Origin: Kalmusia sp. IMI 367209
Taxonomy: Eukaryota > Ascomycota > Dothideomycetes > Pleosporales > Didymosphaeriaceae
NCBI GenBank assembly: GCA_027946365.1
Contig: JAPEUQ010000003.1
Location: 1,364,001-1,428,000, forward strand
Reading direction: 5' to 3'
Length of the DNA: 64,000 nucleotides
The translations under genes and the position numbers were made by a program. This document shows positions 56,834-64,000 of the stretch, in pieces. The notes under the pieces are model-generated. The model was not told the origin of the DNA. It ran no database searches and saw nothing but the letters and a program-made list of their open reading frames with translations. Numbering within the stretch: position 1 is the first letter of the stretch; each line of letters opens with the position of its first letter.

Positions 56834-58297
56834 CTACCACCCCGCAGCCTCTTTCGACTTGTCCCGAATATCCCTTGTCTCGATGCGTCCCACCCCCCTA
56901 TACATATCGTGCCTATCTATCAACGAATTCGCCGTATCCGCATGCACCAAGCCATACCCTTTATCCAGCGGATCGATGTCCTCGTCGTCGGCCGTGCTAT
57001 GCGTCGGCACCTGGACCAGCGTCGCCTCCACATTCGCACTCGGCTTGTTCTCGTCCTGCACCGAGAGCGTCTGCAACTTTGCGTCGAGAGACTCAAACGG
57101 CGGGCGGTCGTCGGGCATGGCGGAGAGTGACTTGGAGCGCACAGGGGTCAGGGCGTTGGGGTCTTCGGTGCCCGACATGCTCTCCGATAGCGAGCGTTGA
57201 GGGTCCTCTTCGGGCGCAGAAACGACGCTGAGAGAGCGCTCTTTCTGTGCCTTCGACGACTTGTGGCTGAAGCGCGACCAGAAACCGGGTCTTTTCTCTT
57301 TCCTCGCTCCAGCAGGCTGTTCGTTTGCCTTGGCCCCGTTGCTGGCTTGTGGGGGAGGCGGCGGCGGCTGCGCTGCCCTCAGCATGTGCACTTTTGTCTC
57401 CCGCAGCTCCTCGACGATGTACTTGATCGCGCGGTCCGCCACGTCGACGTACTCGGGGTAGTCGGAGGTGACGGCCTCGCGTATGAGACGCAGTTTCTCC
57501 CAGTCCTTACGCACGACCATGGACGAGAGGTCGGGGTGCCAGGCCATGGCTTTGATATCTGTGCGCATGCCGCGGTCGACCTGCTCTTTGACGCCCATCA
57601 GCGTGATCAAGCCGTCGACTTCGACGCGCACAGTGTGCACGAAGGCATCGAAGCGCGTGACGTCCTTCACCGTCCAGTGGTTGCTCGTCATGCTCCCGCT
57701 GCGCCTGAAATTCGTCCGAATGCCAGACTGCCGGATGAGGTCCTGCAAGAGGGCGTACTTCTCGCGGAACGCCTCCAGGCGGTTGGTGTCCAGCGCGGGG
57801 TGCTCGATGGCCGAGAAGCGCCGCGGCTGCTTCAAGCCATACCTCTCCATCAACTGCTCCCTGCTCAAATTGATCGGGCGTCCTGCGATCTCCTCCAGCG
57901 CCGCGGCCACCTTCGTCCTCACCCCTTCCTCGTCCAGCCTGCTGTCCCTCAGGGCGAAATTCACGGGTAGCGTCGGATCTGGGTTCGTCAGGCCGGGATG
58001 CGAGGGCACCATGTGGCGCGCAATGGTCGCGGGCGGGGAGCTGATGCCGACTGCATCGCCAAAGATGAGCAGGCGGCCCTGCTGGATGCCGAGTTTGGCG
58101 AGGGCGACTTTCTGAGCGGGGTTGCTGTCCTTGTGCGGGTGGATGAGATTGAATGCTTCGACGCAGGTGGCGAAGGCGGTGGCGAGGGAGAAGACGTTGG
58201 TGAGGATGTCGACTTTGCTGGCCGTGTTGGCTGGGGGCGTCGGTGGTGGTGTTGTGAGGCCAGTGGCGCCGCTCGCCTGATTGGTTGTCGTGGCCAT
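56834..58297 (-). CDS. HeLo-domain protein (prion-inhibition/propagation type)
   Basis: Single-exon, 487 residues from the ATG at 58297. After a Pro/Thr tail, residues of about 28-240 form a helical bundle with the HeLo pattern (ILTNVFSLATAFATCVEAFNLI, QKVALAKLGIQQGRLLIFGDAVGI, HWTVKDVTRFDAFVHTVRVEVDGL). This is the N-terminal domain of HET-S, whose first helix can insert in membranes and kill the cell. The C-terminal half has a polyproline run, basic patches and many Ser/Pro sites and looks disordered; no amyloid motif or NLR partner gene is evident nearby. A role in regulated cell death or incompatibility is possible, but many HeLo proteins are uncharacterised. Confidence 0.82.
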   Translation of the reverse strand: MATTTNQASGATGLTTPPPTPPANTASKVDILTNVFSLATAFATCVEAFNLIHPHKDSNPAQKVALAKLGIQQGRLLIFGDAVGISSPPATIARHMVPSHPGLTNPDPTLPVNFALRDSRLDEEGVRTKVAAALEEIAGRPINLSREQLMERYGLKQPRRFSAIEHPALDTNRLEAFREKYALLQDLIRQSGIRTNFRRSGSMTSNHWTVKDVTRFDAFVHTVRVEVDGLITLMGVKEQVDRGMRTDIKAMAWHPDLSSMVVRKDWEKLRLIREAVTSDYPEYVDVADRAIKYIVEELRETKVHMLRAAQPPPPPPQASNGAKANEQPAGARKEKRPGFWSRFSHKSSKAQKERSLSVVSAPEEDPQRSLSESMSGTEDPNALTPVRSKSLSAMPDDRPPFESLDAKLQTLSVQDENKPSANVEATLVQVPTHSTADDEDIDPLDKGYGLVHADTANSLIDRHDMYRGVGRIETRDIRDKSKEAAGW

Positions 58298-58905
58298 GGC
58301 GGGGTCGAAGTCAAAGGGGGGTCCACTTCCCTGCCTGCGTTCACACGCTCTTCTTGTCACGCAGTGGCGTGTATGTTTATGTTGACGCTGCGATTATTCC
58401 GCAGGACCCTCAATTGGGAGCGAAGGGATGGAGGAGCAGTGCATGACATCGAAAAGAGGAGGAAGACATGCGCCATGCAAATCCCATGGCTGAAAAGACT
58501 GTCTTGTCCCGTTCATGTGGGCAATGACGTGGAAAGCAAGGTGATTGAGTCGCTTGCAGAGGCTTTGTGGCGCGCCCTAGCACTTTGAACGAGCGGGGCT
58601 GCACCGAGATTGACGGTGGAGCGTCACGGGGCCATACGCGTCTAGATTGATCAGTCTTGTCTGCCTTAGGACTGTGTGCGATGTGTTTTACGCTTTAGTG
58701 CCGTGGCGGTCCATAGGCACCGCGGGCTGTCCCGATTGCATCCCGCTATTGTCTACCAGAGCCTAGGCTCGCATGAAAGGGCTAGATTTTCTTAAGAGTG
58801 GTCAAATCCTGAAGAGGTGTGCATGGAGGACGAGAAGATGCCATTGCTTCATTACTGTGCTTTCAAGAACCATGTGCTGACCTGGATTCAGTCCTACTGC
58901 TCGAT
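58298..58905. other. Intergenic
   Basis: Promoter of the HeLo gene and 3' flank of the TRI12-type gene; no other feature seen. Confidence 0.5.
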
Positions 58906-60966
58906 TCACACCTCTTTCTCCACCTCCTGCTTCTTGGTATGATGCTGAAGCTTGCGCTCTACCTTGTCCGTGAAGTGGCTATTAAACTCCACACAACAGA
59001 ACGCACAAATCACCGCGATACCTCCGAATGCTAGACTAGAGTAGAACACCATGTGGTAAGACTTGACGTTGCCGTCACGAATGGCCAAAAGGTATGCCGG
59101 CAGTCTCTCTTTCGCAATTCCAGGAATCTTAGCAATCGTCGCAGCCGCACCCGAAAGCCCAGCTTTGATGAGTGCCGCCACAGACGAAGGCGCGAGACCG
59201 TCTTCCGTGGCGAGAGAGGTCAGTCGGGGAGGAATCTGCTTCTTCTTCTCTGTCGTGAGGATGCTGGAGAAGATGGCTGTGGCCACTGATCCGAGGGTTG
59301 AGCGTACTGAGCCGAGGAGACCGCTTGCAAGACCGAGATCTTCTGGTGGTACGGTAAATGGAACAGCGACGATACCAACGACCTCGACGATGCCGACGGC
59401 GAATGCGCCAAGCGCGCACATGGTGATGGCCAAGGTGCGGGTCGAAGCGTCAGTTGCTGCCATAGCGCCAATGAAGCCACACATCGCAAGCGCCGAAACG
59501 CGGAGTTGCCAGTGGCCCCATCCAAATTTAATTGTGCCTCCGCCGACGACCTGTCCGAAAGCGATGGCTATGATAATTAGCACCTGAGATTCAATTTCGA
59601 AAGGGAACGTACAGCCACCGAGAGTGCCGGACACAAGTCCGATCATGATCGAGTCTGATTCGTAGAGCGCCGTAACCATCTGAGGCCAGATGACTGTCAA
59701 ACTGTAGTAGAACATCTACGGAAGTCAGCAAAATTCCTTCGGGCATAGTTTTTCTTTGTGGCAAGTACGTACGCTTGCTACAGATGCCACCCCTACAAGT
59801 GCCATGAAAGGCCCGTTCAAGAAGAGAGACATCGGGATAAGGGGGTACTTCAGAGGCATATAGATTTCTATTTGTTGTCAGCCCAAATGCCCGCTCATAA
59901 TCAGGAACGATCATACCATAACACGCAAAAGCGACCAGAACGAAGAATCCAAGGATCAGCGGAACCAAGACATGATACGAAGCCCAGGGGTACAATCCGC
60001 CACCCCAAGAAAGAGCCAGGATGAAACTCGTGAGACCGCCAGAGTACAGAATGATGCCTCCCCAATCAAGGTCTTTCAAGTCTTGTCGCATGCTACGTCC
60101 CTCGTGCAGTTGTCTATGGCTCGGTGGGTGGTAGCAAATGAAAAAGAGGACGACTGAGATGACGTTCGTGATAAGGTTCAAGTAATAGTTCCAACGCCAT
60201 CCGAGCGCTGTGTATGCGGCAAGAGCTCGAGCGATAAGCGGACCGAAAGCCGCGAGCGGGCACGTGGTGAGGAAGAGGAAACCGGTGAGTACGGCACGGT
60301 GTTTGTTGGCTACGATTTCCATGAGGACGAAGCTACAGGTTGTTAGTCATTCTTAAGGATTGATAAATAATAAGTTATACCTGAAAGACACCTGAACTGC
60401 ACCTGCGAGGCCGATGAAGACGGTACCTCCAAGAATTGTGTTGATGTCCTTCGCAGTAGCGTTGATGATAGATCCAATTATGCCCAAAACTCCTCCGCCT
60501 ATCATGAACCATCGTCGTCTGCGCATATAATTAGTAAGTGCACCTTTGCCTCGATGGTCACGTCAGCAAGTCTCACCCGAAGATATCACTCAGACGTCCA
60601 ACCATGATGAGCCCGACGCCACCACATAGCGTTTTGACAACAGGTATAAGCGCATAATTGGGGTCTGGCCCCAGGTCGGCGTTGATGATAGTGATCGTAT
60701 TTGCAGGCAGTACATATCCTATATCAACGATCAGCAAAGTAATTGAATGCTTGTTAGGGGGAACACGTACCCAAATAGAGGCCTTGAGCCATGAACACCA
60801 CGGCAGCCAAAGACCCCAAAAACCGCCAGTCCCAGTAATAATTCGACGGAAGCTCACTCAAATCGCCACCTTTTGCTTCCTCGGCAACCCCGTCGTGGGA
60901 GGACTCTGACACATTCTCAATGTGCATGTCTCGCGTCTCGATGAAGTCTTTTTCGTTCGCGGCCAT
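58906..60966 (-). CDS. TRI12-type MFS efflux transporter
   Basis: Seven minus-strand exons: 60966-60771, 60718-60577, 60518-60381, 60332-59917, 59867-59773, 59715-59613, 59567-58906; 583 residues with consistent phases. The 45-base sixth intron (GTACGT...CATAG) is in frame and stop-free. The fourth intron (GTATGA...AATAG) hides the join CYEIYMPLKYP. The N-tail leads into YYWDWRFLGSLAAV, then GRLSDIFGRRWFMIGG and VANKHRAVLTGFLF, the pattern of the fungal trichothecene-efflux-pump (TRI12) MFS group with 14 spans. Members export toxic metabolites or siderophore-like compounds; substrate here is unknown. The adjacent monooxygenase on the same strand suggests a metabolite-related setting. Confidence 0.88.
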
Positions 60967-62051
60967 GATTCCCTGTTTCAAAGAGTACAAGATGGAGGAT
61001 GCGGATCCAGGTACTGGGGATGATCGACAATATATATACTACGCCCCAGCTGCGTCTGCCACGCGAGAGCTGCAGTCGCGTATCAACGTACTTTCGTTCT
61101 TCGAAACGAAAGTGACCAGGTGTCACCGCCATGCCGGTAGACGTTCCCCAGAATACCCCAGACTTCGTCCCCCGCACGGAGGCAGCGGCTTTGGACGGGA
61201 CTAGCTACGTATCTTGTTCGACGCCTCGTCTGTTTTTGAAGGTTGGCGATTGGGTGACGGACTATCGCCAAGGTGGCTCCCGCGAGAGGCCAAGTCCAGG
61301 GCATGGGGCGCGGTAAAGCAGGACCGAATGTTGGGGGGTCGGAGGGCGAGCGAAGGAGCTTAGTGGCGAAAGGGTAATCCAACAGGTACTAATGAATCAG
61401 TGCCAAGGGTGATGAATCACATTCGGCTAATTGATCTCTTCGAGACGACGACGCGATTGTAATGAGACATACATTGTGGCTGTTCGAGGCTTTTGAAAGT
61501 ACGCAGAGTAGTGCGGATGTGGTTGCTTTGACGTCTTTACTTGAAGTGTGACAAAACAGAGGCAGGCGTTCGTTTTGGACCTGGTGAAGCACGCGCCATG
61601 TATAGTGGAGTCATCAGGATCAACCCTGGAGATGAGACATATTTAACAATGCAAAAAAGGGGGAGTTGCAGTGAGCAGGTCGTTGTTCTTGATAAAGAAG
61701 GCCACATAGGGAGGAAATTTGAGGCGGGTCTCAGCCTCACTCTCGTCACGGATAACACTGCCTTCGACACATATACCATATAGGAACGAAATACAGAACA
61801 TTGAGTGAGCAATAATGGCAAATAATTGAAAAGCTACAATCTGTGTGATATCATGCTAAAGAGGGGTACGTTTCTTCCTGATGCGCCTTCCCTCCATCAA
61901 TCCATTCGCTCCACTGAATCATCGAAAAGTGATATCCCAACACGCGTAGCTAGAATCCACGGAAGTAGATCTAGACCATTGCGCTCATTGCGACGACTAC
62001 AACAGATCCGCTCGTCCAGCGGAAGCCACAAGAGTCATACGGGCCAAAGCT
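60967..62051. other. Intergenic, promoter of the efflux pump
   Basis: A TATA-like run lies at 61029-61037; downstream is AT-rich 3' flank of the monooxygenase. ORF 61541-61783 has no recognised domain. Confidence 0.5.
61029..61037 (-). promoter_or_regulatory. TATA-like element
   Basis: ATATATATA about 65 bases upstream of the efflux-pump ATG at 60966. Pattern only. Confidence 0.35.
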
Positions 62052-64000
62052 TTACAACTTGGGACCACCACCATCAAACTTAAACCCTTCATACCCATTC
62101 TCCTTGACCGCATTCAGCGTCGCGTAGTAGTTCGGGACCCCTCCAAGATAAACGAGAGGCTCACGCGGCTTGCCAGGAATATTGTCTCCCATGTACCAAG
62201 ACTTGGTAGTAGGGAGAAGACTAGCGTCCACGAAGCGAACGACGGTCTCTTTCCATTTCACCTCCGAGGCCTCGGATGCTTCTATCTTAGAGAAGCCGTG
62301 ATTGCAACAGTAATTGATCGTGTCGACAACCCAGTTACCTTGTAGTTCAGCACAAGTGGGGCCATTGCAAAATACTGTAGGCGCCTGCGGACCGTACGGG
62401 AAGAACATGTTGGGGAAGCCATGCATCGTTATGCCTAGATACGTCTTGACACCGTCCTGCCAGCGATCTTTGAGTGGCAACCCGTTCTTGCCTCTGATAT
62501 TGATGCGAGTGAGGGCACCAGTCAAAGCATTGAAACCTGTTGCAGTGATGATGGCATCGAATCCCATCTCCTCGGTGCTTGTTCTGATTCCATTTTCCGT
62601 TATTTGTTCGATAGGTGTTTCTTTCAAGTCTACGAGTTTGACATGAGGCTTGTTGAACACCTCGAAATAGCCTTGCTCAAGTGGTATGCGCTTAGTACCA
62701 AACGCATATGCTTGCTTCATTGGAGCAAGTAGCTCGGCAATTCTGGGGTCTAGATGGAATCAGACACGAGGTCAACTTGATCATTTGTATAGATTGGGCA
62801 TCACGCTTACCGTTGATTCGAGCTCGTGTCTTATCGCGCCAGAAATTGTAACACTCGCGATTGGCCTCTTCGGTGAAGAGTGTGTCCGCATACGTCGCGA
62901 GCCAGTACTTGAAGTCGCCTTCCTGCCAGAGTTTCTCGTATACATGAAGTCGCTCCTCAGGCGTGTCATCGAAGGTCTTGCGCGGCAAAAAATTGTAGTC
63001 GAACCCGGCAAACGAGGTGGTGCGCCTATCCAGTGAGGTTTTGACCTCGTCTGGTGGAATAGGCTTATTGACAGAATCGTAGTTAATCTGGCACATTGGC
63101 AGTGCAGTGTTGGGGGTGCCTAAGAGTAGGGATGTGAGTTATTATCGCCCTTCACAAAGATGCTTACATAGGGAAGGAGGGGGGAAAGTTCAAGATTAGG
63201 ACAGTGTTTATGTAGTATTGGAATAGCTCACATATTGCACGCGTCGAAAACTTGTACCCCGAGCTTACTTACGCTGGAAGACAGTGAGTTGGCTTACAAC
63301 TTCACTCAACTCTTGAATCAATTGCACCGCAGAGGCGCCGGTGCCTATGATGGCAACCTTCTTGCCCTTAAGGTCTGGCTCTTGGTGAAGCCAAGATGCT
63401 GAATGAACGAAGATGCCTATACAAATCAACGATCTCTTGTCGGTATTGAGGACCCTAAAGCGACTTACCTTTGTACTTTTCAATGCCCTTCCATTTTGGA
63501 ATGTACTGATCTGTGAGACATCCGGTGCAAAGTATCAAGAACTTCGCCGTATATTTCACGCCGTTGGCGGCAGAGATGGACCACTTTGATGCCTGACCAT
63601 CCCACGATGCGGACTCGACATACGTGTCAAATTTCGTATCTTTGCGTAGGTCCCATTTATCCGCAACGTGATCAAAATATGCTCGGATTTCTGGACTCCC
63701 AGGAAAGCGTTGACTATAATTCCAATCCTCCCACAGGTTTGGGTCGGAAAATTGATACTGTGGAGCTGAAGTATCGACACGAGCACCGGGATAGCTATTG
63801 ATTTAGGTCTGATGTCAGTAGAAATGAGGAAGTAGCCTCTCAAACCCACATACCGATTCCAGTACCAAGTACCGCCGTAGTTGGACGCGGCATCTACTAG
63901 TAGGGTTTTGTAACCAAAGTCCCGGAGCTTCTTCAGATGATAAACGCCATTGAAACCAGCACCTATGATGAGCGCATCTAGCTCATGAGGACTAGTAGTC
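62052..64000 (-). CDS. Baeyer-Villiger-type flavin monooxygenase, 5' end outside the window
   Basis: Minus-strand exons: 64000 (window edge)-63854, 63794-63469, 63416-63273, 63119-62811, 62749-62052; about 541 residues visible, lacking only a short N-terminus. Motifs in order: FAD-binding GAGFNG, GGTWYWNRYPGARVD, the LCTGCL strand, a Baeyer-Villiger fingerprint variant YKGIFVHSASWL (family FxGxxxHxxxWP), NADPH-binding GTGASAVQ, FQRTPNTALPM and ATGFNALTGAL. The fingerprint starts with Tyr rather than Phe and ends Leu rather than Pro. One intron (63272-63120) is 153 bases, longer than any other here. Such enzymes insert oxygen next to a ketone using NADPH; substrate unknown. Confidence 0.9.

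Noticed and set aside
57197..58115. Long plus-strand ORFs of 257 and 215 residues
   Set aside because: Antisense to the GC-rich HeLo gene; composition follows the opposite strand's codons.

Overview
This window is nuclear DNA of a filamentous ascomycete (Pezizomycotina). The evidence is short introns of about 43-70 bases with GTAAGT-like donors and CTAAC/CTGAC-like branch points close to the acceptor, monocistronic genes on both strands, and typical families: Zn2Cys6 activator, HeLo-domain protein, AsaB/GA4-desaturase-like enzyme, TRI12-type efflux pump and GH106/GH35/GH2 glycosidases. A Dothideomycete is my best guess from overall protein flavour; that is inference only. No tRNA, rRNA, CRISPR array or intact transposon was seen. 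Left part (1-28 kb): a C2H2 zinc-finger gene cut by the window edge, a sulfotransferase-like protein, a histidine phosphatase, a single-pass membrane protein, a secreted protein with three cysteine-rich domains resembling biotrophy-associated secreted proteins, an unknown coiled-coil protein, an AsaB-like oxygenase, an F-box protein, an MCT-type transporter, a NEK-like kinase, a secreted GH106 alpha-L-rhamnosidase candidate, an unknown membrane protein, a five-exon amino-acid permease and an unknown disordered protein. Centre (29.5-43.4 kb): a probable galactoside-use cluster. A seven-exon sugar/lactose-type permease (minus) is divergent from an intracellular GH2 beta-galactosidase (plus). A Zn2Cys6 regulator and a secreted GH35 beta-galactosidase follow. 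Together they could cut galactose-capped glycans outside the cell, import galactosides, hydrolyse them inside and regulate the set locally. A flavin amine oxidase of the sarcosine/fructosyl-amine oxidase type lies just beyond. Right part (46.6-64 kb): a type II membrane glycosyltransferase with a DXD-type motif, a small SAP-motif protein, a small secreted cysteine-containing protein, a membrane-anchored lectin-like beta-propeller protein, a HeLo-domain protein, a TRI12-type MFS pump and a Baeyer-Villiger-type monooxygenase that runs off the window end. The last two, on the same strand, may be the edge of a metabolite cluster. Exon joins were worked out by eye from donor/acceptor sites, reading phase and family continuity. 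Several are easy to miss because the intron is in frame without a stop, uses a GC donor, or flanks a 21-base exon. One gene, the Zn2Cys6 regulator, has an unexplained reading-frame change.
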